DNA of 64,000 bases from DASUHT01 sp038230835 (GCA_038230835.1 JBBRMM010000007.1:1-64000); one strand, 5' to 3'; shown: positions 6,888-15,418, counted from the stretch's first letter. Translations and numbers: made by a program. Notes: generated by a model from the sequence alone, not told the origin.

Positions 6888-7681
6888 AGCGCCTCCAGGG
6901 TGGCCATGAACGAGTCCTCGAACCGGCCGCCGACCACCGGCTCGACCGGGCCGGTCAGCCGAACGGCGAGGTCGGCACCGATCTCGACGGTCAGCCGGCC
7001 GCCGTCGGTGTGCACGGTGACGGGGCTCCGCACATCCCCGGCCACCACCGCCGCCACGGCGGCGGCAATCGACCCCGAGCCTGACGACATCGTCTCCCCC
7101 GCTCCGCGCTCCCACACGCGCATCCTGATCGAGCGCTCGCCGAGCGGCCGGTAGAACTCCACGTTGGTGCGGTTGGGAAACCACGGGTGGCGCTCGATCG
7201 GAGGCCCGACGGCGGCCAGGTCGAGCCCGTCCACCGCCGGATCACGGATCACGCAGTGCGGGTTGCCCAGGTTGACGAACCGGTACCCCGGTGCCGGTGC
7301 GGGGCCGTCGGAGGGCACGTGGTCGGCGCCGTCGAGCGCGGCCGACCCGGCGTCGACCGTGACCATGTTGCCGTCGATGGTGCCGCTCACCGGGCCCTTC
7401 AGCGTGTCGATCGTGAGCTCCTTCAACCTGTCACGCCGGGCCAGGTAGCCGACCGCGATCCGGGTGCCGTTCCCCGAGAACTCGGCCTCGCTGCCGTCGG
7501 GGTTGAGGATGCGCACCCGTTGCGGCGCGGTCGCCGCGATCACGAGAATGCCGTCGGATCCGGCGCCCAGATCGGGATGGCAGATCCGCGTTACCTGCGC
7601 GGGGCGCAGCTCGTGCCGCAGCTCGGCCTCCTCGATCACGAGGTAGGCGTTTCCGGCGCCGTGCCACTTCTCGAACCGCAT
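6884..7681 (-). CDS. dapF: DapF-like protein lacking both catalytic cysteines
   Basis: A 265-residue diaminopimelate epimerase homologue from ATG 7681. The two-domain fold signatures are present: 'FEKWHGAGNAYLVI' at the start, 'FSGNGTRIAV' (69-77), 'NLGNPHCVI' and 'ERGAGETMSSGSGS'. In true epimerases the residue after 'GNGxR' and the residue before the last 'GSG' are the two catalytic cysteines. Here they are Ile75 and Ser200; the codons read ATC and TCA without ambiguity. The rest of the active-site frame is kept, so the protein is folded and selected but should not racemise by the two-thiol mechanism. It is coupled by GTGA to dapL. Possible roles are LL-DAP binding, another isomerisation, or a structural or regulatory function. 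Confidence 0.8.
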   Translation of the reverse strand: MRFEKWHGAGNAYLVIEEAELRHELRPAQVTRICHPDLGAGSDGILVIAATAPQRVRILNPDGSEAEFSGNGTRIAVGYLARRDRLKELTIDTLKGPVSGTIDGNMVTVDAGSAALDGADHVPSDGPAPAPGYRFVNLGNPHCVIRDPAVDGLDLAAVGPPIERHPWFPNRTNVEFYRPLGERSIRMRVWERGAGETMSSGSGSIAAAVAAVVAGDVRSPVTVHTDGGRLTVEIGADLAVRLTGPVEPVVGGRFEDSFMATLEAL

Positions 7682-7745
7682 GGCGCCGGAGGATATCCAC
7701 CCTGACGTGGCCGGGAGGCGCACCCCGGTGGGTACCATCCAGGCG

Positions 7746-9221
7746 ATGCCGGAGAGCACACAGGGCTCGCTCGTCGACGTGCTCGTCGACTACGTCCGGA
7801 TTCTGCTCGGCGTCGACCAGGCGACGGTGATCGAGTGGCGCGCGGATGCCCGCACGTTTCAGGTGCTGGCTGCATCCGGGAGCCTCACCCATACCGAGGT
7901 GGTGCCCGGCGACCCGATCGACGCCGCGGTGTATGGACTGACCACGGCGCCGCGTTCGGCGCCGTCGACGGTCTCGGTCGGAGATGGGCCGAGCGGGATG
8001 GTGGCGTTCCTGGAGCGTGTGGGTGCCCGCCACCACCTGTCGGTGCCCGTCTTCGACGGCCCCGGGGACGGTTGGATCCTGGAGGCGCTGCGGGTGGACG
8101 ACGTCGCCTTCGGCGACGCGGAGCTGGCGGCGGCGACCATGCTCGCACCGCTGGCGGTGACCGCGATCCGGGCCGAGCACAGCGAACGCTACTTCCGGGC
8201 CGTCACCGAACGTGCGCGTGACGCCGTGGTGGTGCTCGATGCCGAGGGGCGGATGCTCTACCGTAATCCCTCGGCCGGGAGCGTGCTGGGCTGGCGGAAC
8301 GAGGACCTGGGCTCGATCAGCTCGTTCGAGCTGATTCATGCCGCGGATGTCGACACGGTCAGGGCGGCGTTTGCCGAGATCGTCGCCGACCCGTCACGCC
8401 GGCCGGTGGTCAAGGTGCGGGTGCAGCGCCGGGAGGGTGGCTGGAGTCATGTCGAGGCGGCTCTGACCAACCTCACGGACGACCCCGCCGTCGGCGGGAT
8501 CGTGGTCAACTACCGCGACGTGACCGAGGCGGTCGAGGCTGCCGCGCGGCTGCGGGAGAGCGAGCGTCTGCGCCGCGAGCTGCTGCTCTCGCTGCTCAGC
8601 GCCGAGCAGCAGGAGCGCGCCCGGCTGGCCGGCGACCTGCACGACGACACACTGCAGGTGATGATCGCCGCCCAGTATCGCATGCAGATGGTCGGTCACG
8701 AACTGACACGTGAGGGCCACCCCCGAGCCGAGCTGGTAACGCGCACCGGAGCCGATCTCGGGCAGGCCATCGGGCGTGCGAGGCTGCTCATGTTCGAGCT
8801 GGATCCGCCCGACATGGCGCCCGGCGGACTGGCCGCCGCGCTGTCGGCGCTGGCCGGCGTCGAGGCCAGCGAGGGCGGCTTCGCCGTCGAGGTCGAGGTG
8901 ACCACAGGCGATCTCCCAGATGCGACCCGCAGGCTCTGCTACCGGACCGTGCGGGAGGCGCTCACAAACGTGCGGAGGCATGCGAAAGCCGCGCATGTGA
9001 ACGTGCGCGTAGAACGAGCGAACGGGTACGTGACGGGTGTGATCACCGACGACGGCGACGGGTTCGACATCGCCGTGCTGCATTCCGACGGCCGCCGCCT
9101 GCATCTGGGCCTGCGAGCGCTGGGCGCCCGCATCGAGCAGACCGGCGGAACGTGGCGGATCGACTCGACACCGGGGCAGGGTTCGACGCTCGTCTTCGAG
9201 GTGCCGGTGCACGGCGCCTGA
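7746..9221 (+). CDS. GAF/PAS sensor histidine kinase, NarL type (orphan)
   Basis: A 491-residue soluble kinase from ATG 7746, divergent from dapF. An N-terminal GAF-like domain (about 1-140) is followed by a PAS domain (about 150-265, 'ARDAVVVLDAEGRMLYRNPSA'), then a HisKA_3 dimerisation helix with His299 in 'AGDLHDDTLQV', and a HATPase domain with 'REALTNVRRHAKA' (N box), 'DDGDGFD' (G1) and 'GLRALGARIEQTGG'. This is the NarX/DesK layout. No membrane segment is seen, so it senses an intracellular signal. No response regulator is adjacent, so the partner is elsewhere. An alternative upstream start would overlap the dapF start region and lacks support. Confidence 0.85.
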   Translation: MPESTQGSLVDVLVDYVRILLGVDQATVIEWRADARTFQVLAASGSLTHTEVVPGDPIDAAVYGLTTAPRSAPSTVSVGDGPSGMVAFLERVGARHHLSVPVFDGPGDGWILEALRVDDVAFGDAELAAATMLAPLAVTAIRAEHSERYFRAVTERARDAVVVLDAEGRMLYRNPSAGSVLGWRNEDLGSISSFELIHAADVDTVRAAFAEIVADPSRRPVVKVRVQRREGGWSHVEAALTNLTDDPAVGGIVVNYRDVTEAVEAAARLRESERLRRELLLSLLSAEQQERARLAGDLHDDTLQVMIAAQYRMQMVGHELTREGHPRAELVTRTGADLGQAIGRARLLMFELDPPDMAPGGLAAALSALAGVEASEGGFAVEVEVTTGDLPDATRRLCYRTVREALTNVRRHAKAAHVNVRVERANGYVTGVITDDGDGFDIAVLHSDGRRLHLGLRALGARIEQTGGTWRIDSTPGQGSTLVFEVPVHGA

Positions 9222-9245
9222 ATCGACGTTCGGGTCTCGCGTCGT

Positions 9246-9647
9246 TCACAGGTCGAACGCCGCCCCGATCAGGATCACCCCGCCCAGGATCGCGCACACC
9301 AGCCCGAACCCGATCATCACCGGCCAGGTGGTGGGGATCCCGGCCACCAGCCCCGCGCCGCACACCAGCGACACCGCGATCAGCGGTGTCCGCCCAACCG
9401 CGTGAGGCCGTGCGCCGAACAGGCGGTGCCCCGCACGGTCGGCCAGCAGCAGCGCCGACGAGAGCGTTCCCAGAAGCAGCGCGGCGACCAGCATCGGCCC
9501 GGTGAACCAGATCTGCCAGAGTACGTAGTCGCCCGCCCCCACACCGACCAGGGCGGCCGCGATCGCCGCCACCGGCGTCGCGGCCGAGACGATCACCAGC
9601 GCATCGCGGGCCTCCCGCACGGCGTCGTGCTCCCGGCGCCGGCTCAC
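9246..9647 (-). CDS. Small membrane protein of unknown function
   Basis: A 133-residue protein from GTG 9647, overlapping the miaA stop (GTGA). After a basic N-terminus ('SRRREHDAVREA') come about four hydrophobic segments, the last two nearly continuous ('PVMIGFGLVCAILGGVILIG'). No known motif is visible. The coupling to miaA shows it is translated; the family is not recognised. It converges with the kinase gene that ends at 9221. Confidence 0.6.
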   Translation of the reverse strand: MSRRREHDAVREARDALVIVSAATPVAAIAAALVGVGAGDYVLWQIWFTGPMLVAALLLGTLSSALLLADRAGHRLFGARPHAVGRTPLIAVSLVCGAGLVAGIPTTWPVMIGFGLVCAILGGVILIGAAFDL

Positions 9648-10549
9648 AGCATGTTCGCGATCTCCCGGCCGACCAGCGCCGGATCGCCTTGGCCGTCGAC
9701 TGTGCGCATCGCGGTCAACCGCCGCATCCACGTGCGCTGGCGCTTGGCGTAGCGCCGCGTGCGTACCTCCAAACGGCGCTCGGCCTCGGCTTGGTCGATC
9801 TCGCCGGCGATCAGCGCGGACACGTCCTGCAGCCCGTGGATCCGCTCGGCTGTGTGCGAGAACGGGCCGGATGCCCGGGCCGTGCGCACCTCGTCCACCA
9901 CGCCCCGCGCGAACATCGAGCGAGTCCGGGCGGCGATCCGGGTGGCGGACAGCTGCCGGCCGACCTCCAGTCCCACCAGGAGCGTGGGCAGCCTGGTGTC
10001 GCTGGCCCACAGCCGGTCGGCGTCGCCGACCAGGCTCGCTCCGGCCTGGTGCAGCTCGAGCGCGCGCACCACTCGGCGGCGGTCGTTGGGGTGCACGACC
10101 CCGGCGGCGCGGGCGTCCACGCCGGCCAACCGTGCGTGCGCGGCCGCCGGGCCCACGCGGTCGTACAGCTCCGCGAAACGCTCCCGCACTCCTTCGTCAG
10201 GCTGAGAAGGGAGCTGAACGTCGGCCACGACGGCGCGGAGGTACAGGCCGGTACCTCCGGCGACGATCGGGAGCCGGCCGCGGGCGCGGATGCCGTCCAC
10301 GGCATCACGAGCCTGCAGGGCGTAGGCGGCGACCGATCCGGTCACGGACGGGTCCCATACGCCGACCATGTGATGCGGTACGCATGTCAGTTCCTCGGCC
10401 GTCGGCTGGTTGGTGAGGATGGGCAGCCCGCGGTACGCCTGCATCGAGTCGCAGGACACGATCTCGCCGCCGACCAGTTCGGCCAGCTCGATAGCCACCG
10501 CGCTCTTGCCGGACGCGGTTGGCCCGAAGATGGCCACCAGCTCGGTCAC
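9644..10549 (-). CDS. miaA: tRNA dimethylallyltransferase
   Basis: A 301-residue enzyme that adds the dimethylallyl group to A37 of tRNAs reading UNN codons, the substrate step for MiaB. The P-loop 'GPTASGKSAVAIELA' is at residues about 9-23, 'SCDSMQAYRGLPI' binds the substrate, 'PHHMVG' and 'VAGGTGLYLRAV' are standard, and 'RRYAKRQRTWMRR' near the C-terminus is the family end motif. The GTG start at 10549 lies just after the miaB stop. The order miaB-miaA is a common actinobacterial arrangement, so both act on the same nucleotide from one transcript. Confidence 0.95.
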   Translation of the reverse strand: MTELVAIFGPTASGKSAVAIELAELVGGEIVSCDSMQAYRGLPILTNQPTAEELTCVPHHMVGVWDPSVTGSVAAYALQARDAVDGIRARGRLPIVAGGTGLYLRAVVADVQLPSQPDEGVRERFAELYDRVGPAAAHARLAGVDARAAGVVHPNDRRRVVRALELHQAGASLVGDADRLWASDTRLPTLLVGLEVGRQLSATRIAARTRSMFARGVVDEVRTARASGPFSHTAERIHGLQDVSALIAGEIDQAEAERRLEVRTRRYAKRQRTWMRRLTAMRTVDGQGDPALVGREIANML

Positions 10550-10550
10550 G

Positions 10551-11870
10551 TCAGGCGGCGACGGTGGCGACCTGCGTGCCGGCCAGCGTCTGGCTGGTGG
10601 AGGTGGCGATGCGTACCTCGACCAGCTCGCCGGCGTCCGCGCGACCGTCGAAGTTGACGGCCTTGCCACCCCGCGACCGGCCGCGAAGCACGTTCGGGTC
10701 GGTGCGGCTGGGACCCTCCACCAGCACCTCCTGGGTGGTGCCGACGAGGGCGGCGTTGCGCATCGCGGCGTGCTTCTGGACGCGGTCGACCAGGCGCTGG
10801 ATGCGCTCTCGCTTGACCTCGTCCGGCACCTGCTCGGGGATCCGCGCCGCGTCGGTGCCGCGGCGCGGTGAATAGACGAACGTGAAGGCGTGGTCGTAGG
10901 CGACGTCGTCGACCAGCGAGAGCGTCTGTTCGAAGTCGTCGTCGGTCTCACCCGGGAAGCCGACGATGATGTCGGTGGTGAGCGCGATGTCGGGGATGGC
11001 CGCGCGGATCCGCTCCACCAGCGCCAGGTAGCGTTCGCGCGAGTAGGTGCGCCGCATCGCCTTGAGCACCCGCGTGGATCCCGACTGCACCGGCAGGTGC
11101 AACTGCTCGCACACGCTCTCGCACTCGGCCATGGCGGCGATCACGTCGCCGCGCATGTCCTTGGGGTGCGGGCTGGTGTAGCGGATCCGTGCGATGCCGT
11201 CCACGGCGTCCAGCGCCCGCAAGAGCTCTGCGAAGCCGGTGTTCAGCGCCGGGCGGAGATCACGTCCATACGAGTTCACGTTCTGGCCGAGCAGCGTCAG
11301 TTCGCGTACGCCGTCGGCGGCCAGCCCCCGCGCTTCGTGCACGAGGTCGTCCGGAGTCCGGCTGCGCTCCCGTCCGCGCACGCTGGGCACGATGCAGTAG
11401 CTGCAGTTGCAGTTGCACCCGGTCGAGATCTGGAGCCACGCCTGGTGCGGCCGGTCGCGCTTGAGCGGGAGGTCGCCGGCGAAGTTGTCGAAGGTCGAGA
11501 AGTGTCCCCGCGGGATCTCGCCGCCGGCCCGGATGTAATCACCCAGCCGGTGGATGTTGCCCGGTCCGAACGCCAGGTCGACGAACGGGTAGAGCTCGAA
11601 CAACTCGTCCTTCATCGACTCCGACCAGCATCCACCGACCACCACCACCTTGTCCGGGTCGCGCTGCTTGGCGGCCCGCGCCTGCAGCAGGTGGGCGACC
11701 AGCCGGTCGTCGGCCTTCTCGCGGATCGTGCACGTGTTGAAGACCAGGAAGTCCGCGCTCTCGGCGTCGGCGGCCTCGCCCAGACCGGCCGACTCGAGCA
11801 GGCCCTTGATGCGCTCGGAGTCGTGCACGTTCATCTGGCAGCCGAAGGTCGTCACGTGATAGCGCTTCAT
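10551..11870 (-). CDS. miaB: tRNA-2-methylthio-N6-dimethylallyladenosine synthase
   Basis: A 439-residue radical-SAM methylthiotransferase. The N-terminal UPF0004 domain supplies three cluster cysteines ('FGCQMN', 'NTCTIR', 'VGGC'), the radical SAM domain the C-x3-C-x2-C motif in 'TGCNCNCSYCIVP', and a C-terminal TRAM domain ('ALVGTTQEVLVEG') binds tRNA. It converts i6A37 made by MiaA to ms2i6A37. The start is ATG 11870; upstream in-frame codons read poorly. It is followed directly by miaA. Confidence 0.95.
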   Translation of the reverse strand: MKRYHVTTFGCQMNVHDSERIKGLLESAGLGEAADAESADFLVFNTCTIREKADDRLVAHLLQARAAKQRDPDKVVVVGGCWSESMKDELFELYPFVDLAFGPGNIHRLGDYIRAGGEIPRGHFSTFDNFAGDLPLKRDRPHQAWLQISTGCNCNCSYCIVPSVRGRERSRTPDDLVHEARGLAADGVRELTLLGQNVNSYGRDLRPALNTGFAELLRALDAVDGIARIRYTSPHPKDMRGDVIAAMAECESVCEQLHLPVQSGSTRVLKAMRRTYSRERYLALVERIRAAIPDIALTTDIIVGFPGETDDDFEQTLSLVDDVAYDHAFTFVYSPRRGTDAARIPEQVPDEVKRERIQRLVDRVQKHAAMRNAALVGTTQEVLVEGPSRTDPNVLRGRSRGGKAVNFDGRADAGELVEVRIATSTSQTLAGTQVATVAA

Positions 11871-11901
11871 CGGGTGGGAGTGTAATGGCCGCCCGAGCGG
11901 C

Positions 11902-12159
11902 TCAGCGCGATCCGGAACGGCCGCCGAGCGCCTGCAGCGCCAGCAGCAGCACCACCGCACCGATCACCGACGCCGGGAACCCCGCGGCCTGGCTTCCGTG
12001 GTAGAAACCGGCGGCGTGCCCGGCGACGCCGGCCAGCACCGACCCGGCGATACCGACGGCAATCGTCACCAGCAGGCCGCGCGGATGCCGCCCCGGCACC
12101 ACCAGGCGGGCGATCATGCCGACCACCAGGCCGACCAGCGCTGACCACACGATCCACAC
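11902..12159 (-). CDS. GlsB/YeaQ/YmgE family membrane protein
   Basis: An 85-residue protein from GTG 12159. Three hydrophobic segments with the family pattern are seen: 'ALVGLVVGMIARLVVPG' first, then 'GLLVTIAVGIAGSVLAGVAG' and a C-terminal 'VIGAVVLLLALQALGG'. These small stress-associated inner-membrane proteins (often called transglycosylase-associated) have no established biochemical role. It is 31 bases upstream of miaB and may share its transcript, and is divergent from the macro-domain gene. Confidence 0.75.
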   Translation of the reverse strand: MWIVWSALVGLVVGMIARLVVPGRHPRGLLVTIAVGIAGSVLAGVAGHAAGFYHGSQAAGFPASVIGAVVLLLALQALGGRSGSR

Positions 12160-12194
12160 GGATGCGCATGGTAGCGGTCGGGTACGGTGCGGTT

Positions 12195-12728
12195 GTGACA
12201 CGCCTCGAGATCGTGCAGGGCGACATCACCGAGCAGGTGGTGGATGCGATCGTCAATGCCGCCAACGGCTCGCTGCTGGTGGGAGGCGGTGTCGACGGGG
12301 CGATCCATCGCCGGGGTGGACCGGCCATCCTGGCCGAGTCGTCCCGGCTCGGGGGGTGTGCGACCGGTGACGCCAAGCCAACCACCGCCGGCGAGCTCCG
12401 GGCAAGGTTCGTGGTGCACACGGTGGGGCCGGTGTGGACGGGCGGGATGGCGGGCGAGCCCGACCTGCTGGCGTCCTGCCACCGGCGGTCGGTCGAGGTC
12501 GCCGACGGCCTGGGTTGCCGGTCGCTCGCGTTTCCGGCGGTGTCGACGGGGATCTTCGGCTATCCGGTGGAGCGCGCAGCGCCCATCGCGCTGGGATCCG
12601 CATGGGCTGCTGCGCAGCGTTCAGCGGGGATCGACCTGGTGCGCTTCGTGCTCTTCTCGCCGGACGTGCTGCTGGCGTTCACGGAAGCCGCCGCCGCGCT
12701 CGATCTCGCGGCACATCTGGCGGACTGA
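12195..12728 (+). CDS. Macro-domain protein (ADP-ribose/O-acetyl-ADP-ribose hydrolase-like)
   Basis: A 177-residue single macro domain from GTG 12195 (an upstream start at 12162 would leave only two bases to the divergent gene). 'VQGDITEQVVDAIVNAAN' and 'GGGVDGAIHRRGGP' form the ADP-ribose-binding loop with the catalytic Asp/Asn of the MacroD/YmdB group, and 'AVSTGIFGYPVERAA' is the second loop. Members remove ADP-ribose from proteins or nucleic acids or hydrolyse O-acetyl-ADP-ribose. No ADP-ribosyltransferase is next to it, so a housekeeping role is more likely than a toxin-antitoxin one. It converges with the histidine kinase gene over a hairpin. Confidence 0.88.
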   Translation: MTRLEIVQGDITEQVVDAIVNAANGSLLVGGGVDGAIHRRGGPAILAESSRLGGCATGDAKPTTAGELRARFVVHTVGPVWTGGMAGEPDLLASCHRRSVEVADGLGCRSLAFPAVSTGIFGYPVERAAPIALGSAWAAAQRSAGIDLVRFVLFSPDVLLAFTEAAAALDLAAHLAD

Positions 12729-12743
12729 CCGCTTCCGGTCGGG

Positions 12744-12765
12744 GCAGGCTCGGTTCAGAGCCTGC
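12744..12765. terminator. Hairpin between convergent macro and kinase genes
   Basis: An 8-bp perfect stem (12744-12751 with 12758-12765) encloses a 6-base loop, GCAGGCTC and its complement. It overlaps the kinase stop codon and lies 16 bases after the macro gene. No T-run is present on either strand, so efficiency is uncertain. Confidence 0.45.
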
Positions 12766-14155
12766 GGCGGCGTTTGCGCCGCGGAAGTGAGAGGGTGAAG
12801 GTGGAGCCCTTCCCCACCTCGCTCTCGACCGCGAGGCGGCCTCCCAGGGCCTGCGCGAGCTCGCGGGCGATGGAGAGGCCCAGCCCGGTGCCGCCCTCGC
12901 CGCGGCGACTGTAGAAGGGGTGGAAGACGGCCTGCAGGTCGGCGGCGGCGATCCCCTGGCCCGTGTCGGCGACGGTGATCGCGGCGATCCCGTTCGACGC
13001 GACGCAGGCGAGCGTAATCCTGCCGCCGCGCGGCGTCCACCGGAAGGCGTTGTCGAGCAGGTTGGTGACGATCTGCAGCACGCGGTCGCCGTCGGTGATC
13101 ACGGTCGGCGCCCCGGCCGTCTCGGTCGTGAAGTCGATCTCGACCGTACGCGCCTTCTCCCGGAAGTTCGTGGCGGCCTGCTCCAGCAGCGCCTCGAGGC
13201 CCACCTCCTCGGTCAACACCTTGAACTGGTGGGCGTCCAGCCGGGTCAGGTCGAGCAGATCGTTGACCAGCCGCTCGAGCCGGTGCACCTCCTCGCTGAC
13301 CGCATTCATCGAGTCGTCCATGTCCTCGGGCTCGACGATGCCCTCCGTGACCGCCTGGACGTGGCCCGAGATCGCGGTCAGCGGCGTCCGTAGCTCGTGC
13401 GTGACGCGCATCAGGAAGTTGCGCTCCAGCTCGTCGATCTCGCGCAGGCGATCGACCATGCCCTGGAAGCGGGTCGCCAGCGCGCCCAGCTCGTCGTCGG
13501 AGGTCTTGGCGTCGACCACCGTCACGTCCAGATCGCCGCGGGCAACCCGGTCGGCGGCGGCGCCGATCACGGTCAGGCGGCGGGTGATCCTGCGTGCCAC
13601 GTAGGTGGCGAGTATGAGTGCGGCAATCAGCCCCACAGCCGTGCCGGCCGCGACCAGGCCGAGCACGTTCTTCCAAGCGTTGTTGACGTCAGACAATGGC
13701 TTGGCGAGGATCACCGCTCCCACGACGTCGCCTTTGAAGAACACCGGTGCGGCCACCCCGATGAATTCCGTCGACACGCCGTGTGGGGTGAACTGGAAGA
13801 CGGGGCGATCGGTGGGCTTCAGTCCTTGGAAGTACTGCTTCTTGATCCCGGCGTCACTGGGGTTCGCAGCCGGCTTCAGGTTCGGGAACGGGGGCGGGCC
13901 GCTGTAGTAGAAATTGGCATCACTGACGGTCTCGAACTCGCCCGGATTGACCGGGCTCACACGCTGTCCGAAGTGCCGCAGCGCGTCGGAGTAGTAGCTG
14001 GCGATGCCCGACACCTGGTGCCGCAGTTCCTTGGTGGTCTGGTTACGGCTGTAGCTCTGGTACAGGCTGACGACGATGACGCCCGAGATCACGGTCGCGA
14101 GCACCAGCATGCCCACGAACAGAAACGCCAGTCGTGCTCTAAGTGACCGCAGCAT
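12755..14155 (-). CDS. Membrane sensor histidine kinase with HAMP domain
   Basis: A 466-residue kinase with two membrane helices (about 8-30 and 165-190) around an extracytoplasmic domain of about 130 residues, a HAMP linker, a HisKA helix with His253 in 'THELRTPL', and an HATPase domain with 'NLLDNAFRWTPRGG' (N box), 'DTGQGI' (G1) and 'GGTGLGLSIARELA' (G2). It overlaps the response-regulator gene by 17 bases, so the two make a coupled pair. A secreted protein gene upstream in the same transcript may provide or modify the signal. The extreme C-terminus is a run of Arg/Lys ('RRKRRRRL'). The ligand is unknown. Confidence 0.9.
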   Translation of the reverse strand: MLRSLRARLAFLFVGMLVLATVISGVIVVSLYQSYSRNQTTKELRHQVSGIASYYSDALRHFGQRVSPVNPGEFETVSDANFYYSGPPPFPNLKPAANPSDAGIKKQYFQGLKPTDRPVFQFTPHGVSTEFIGVAAPVFFKGDVVGAVILAKPLSDVNNAWKNVLGLVAAGTAVGLIAALILATYVARRITRRLTVIGAAADRVARGDLDVTVVDAKTSDDELGALATRFQGMVDRLREIDELERNFLMRVTHELRTPLTAISGHVQAVTEGIVEPEDMDDSMNAVSEEVHRLERLVNDLLDLTRLDAHQFKVLTEEVGLEALLEQAATNFREKARTVEIDFTTETAGAPTVITDGDRVLQIVTNLLDNAFRWTPRGGRITLACVASNGIAAITVADTGQGIAAADLQAVFHPFYSRRGEGGTGLGLSIARELAQALGGRLAVESEVGKGSTFTLSLPRRKRRRRL

Positions 14156-14828
14156 CGTCAGCGACCTTGTACCCGACGCCCCAGACGGTGGCGACCGGGC
14201 AGTCGTCGCCGAGCTTGCGGCGCAGCTGCCGAACGTGCACGTCGACCGTGCGGGTGTCCCCCGCGAAGGTGTACCCCCACACCCGCTCCAGCAGTTGGTC
14301 GCGGGTCAGTACCAGGCCGCGGTGGTCGATCAGCTCCCACAGCAGGTCGAACTCCTTGGGGGCCAGCTGCACCTGCTCGCCGCGTACGGTCACCTCGCGG
14401 CGGCCGGCGTCGATGCGCACGTGGCCGTGCTCGAGCGCCGCCTCCTGGGGGCGGCGGGTGGTCTGCGTGGCGCGGCGAAGGATGGTCTTGATCCTCGCCA
14501 CGAGCTCGCGCGGGTTGAACGGCTTGGTCAGGTAGTCGTCGGCGCCCACCTCGAGCCCGACGATCTTGTCCACGTCGTCGTCGCGGGCGGTCAGCATCAG
14601 GATCGGCACGTCGGAGCTCGTGCGCACCTGACGGCAGATCTCCAGGCCGTCCATGTCGGGCAGCATCAGGTCGAGCACGATCAGGTCGGGCTTGATGCTC
14701 TCGAACTTGGCCAGCGCCTCGGCGCCGTCGCGCGCGATCTCGACCTGGTAGCGCTCCTTCTTCAGGTACATCGAGACGAACGAGGCGATATTCCGCTCGT
14801 CCTCGACGATCAGGATCTTCTCGGCCAA
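14139..14828 (-). CDS. OmpR/PhoB-family response regulator (TTG start)
   Basis: A 229-residue regulator: receiver domain 1-118 with Asp53 as phosphate acceptor ('LIVLDLMLPDMDG') and Lys in 'YLTKPF', then a winged-helix output domain ('EFDLLWELIDHRG', 'VDVHVRQLRRKLGDD'). No ATG or GTG precedes the receiver fold; the start is TTG 14828 behind a G-rich stretch, five bases after the stop of the secreted-protein gene. It is coupled to the kinase downstream. A direct repeat upstream of the operon matches the 7+4+7 layout bound by PhoP-type regulators, so autoregulation is likely. Confidence 0.88.
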   Translation of the reverse strand: MAEKILIVEDERNIASFVSMYLKKERYQVEIARDGAEALAKFESIKPDLIVLDLMLPDMDGLEICRQVRTSSDVPILMLTARDDDVDKIVGLEVGADDYLTKPFNPRELVARIKTILRRATQTTRRPQEAALEHGHVRIDAGRREVTVRGEQVQLAPKEFDLLWELIDHRGLVLTRDQLLERVWGYTFAGDTRTVDVHVRQLRRKLGDDCPVATVWGVGYKVADDAAVT

Positions 14829-14833
14829 GGGGT

Positions 14834-15325
14834 CTACCCCCGCAGTGTGATGTGAACCGGCGTGGACTTCGGCCACGATTTGGCCGCGCCGCCGTTCACA
14901 TGGTACTGCCCCACGCCCTGGATGTACGCCGACCCGGCCGCGACCGTGCTCACGGCGACATCCGATCCCGAAACCTTGACCCACCAGTGCGTCCACGCCA
15001 CGAAGGTCATGTTGCTGCCCTTGTACCTGTGCACACCGTTACCGAGGTAGGCGTGGGAGCTGGAGTTGCTCACCTTCCAGTCCCGCGACCCGTCACTGGG
15101 CGAGAGATCCTTGACCCAGATCGTCCCGCTGTCCACGCTGCCCCATCCGGTGCCGGTCATCGTCTGCCCCACCCAGCCGTCACCCGAGGCGGTGAGCGAC
15201 CCGCAGCTCGAGCAGGAGGCCGGGTGCAGCACCACCGCCGCGGCGGGTGCCGCCGCAGTCGCGAGGACGATCGCCGTCAGAATGAGAGTGTTTCGGACCC
15301 GTGTCACGATTCTCATTATCGGCAT
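14834..15325 (-). CDS. Secreted protein of unknown function
   Basis: A 163-residue protein with ATG at 15325 or 15316. The N-terminus is basic followed by a hydrophobic stretch ending 'AAAPAAAV', a signal peptide. The mature part is rich in Gly, Ser, Trp and Thr ('GDGWVGQTMTGTGWGSVD', 'VAWTHWWVKVSGSDV') and looks like a beta-sheet fold; a 'CSSC' pair follows the signal peptide. I do not recognise the family. It is the first gene of an operon with a response regulator and a membrane kinase, so it may act in signal perception or be the main target. Confidence 0.65.
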   Translation of the reverse strand: MPIMRIVTRVRNTLILTAIVLATAAAPAAAVVLHPASCSSCGSLTASGDGWVGQTMTGTGWGSVDSGTIWVKDLSPSDGSRDWKVSNSSSHAYLGNGVHRYKGSNMTFVAWTHWWVKVSGSDVAVSTVAAGSAYIQGVGQYHVNGGAAKSWPKSTPVHITLRG

Positions 15326-15336
15326 ATATGTGCCGA
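15319..15336. promoter_or_regulatory. Palindrome TCGGCA-N6-TGCCGA at the operon start
   Basis: A 6-bp inverted repeat with a 6-base alternating AT-rich spacer covers the first possible start codon of the secreted-protein gene (15323-15325). If translation begins at 15316 the palindrome lies in the leader and could be an operator. It is 15 bases from the PhoP-like direct repeat. Confidence 0.4.
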
Positions 15337-15350
15337 TTCGTCCACGTTCT

Positions 15351-15368
15351 GCTGTAAGGCTTCTGTAA
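15351..15368 (-). promoter_or_regulatory. PhoP/PhoB-like direct repeat upstream of the two-component operon
   Basis: On the minus strand the heptamers TTACAGA and TTACAGC are separated by AGCC, an 11-bp period with a 7+4+7 layout. This equals the known box of mycobacterial PhoP (TCACAGC-N4-TCACAGC) in spacing and nearly in sequence. The regulator gene in the operon is of the same family, so the site is a good candidate for autoregulation. Confidence 0.55.
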
Positions 15369-15418
15369 AAGTCGCGATTTGCAGGTTGTTCGTGGCACTG
15401 TGAGCCAGTTTGGCGAGG

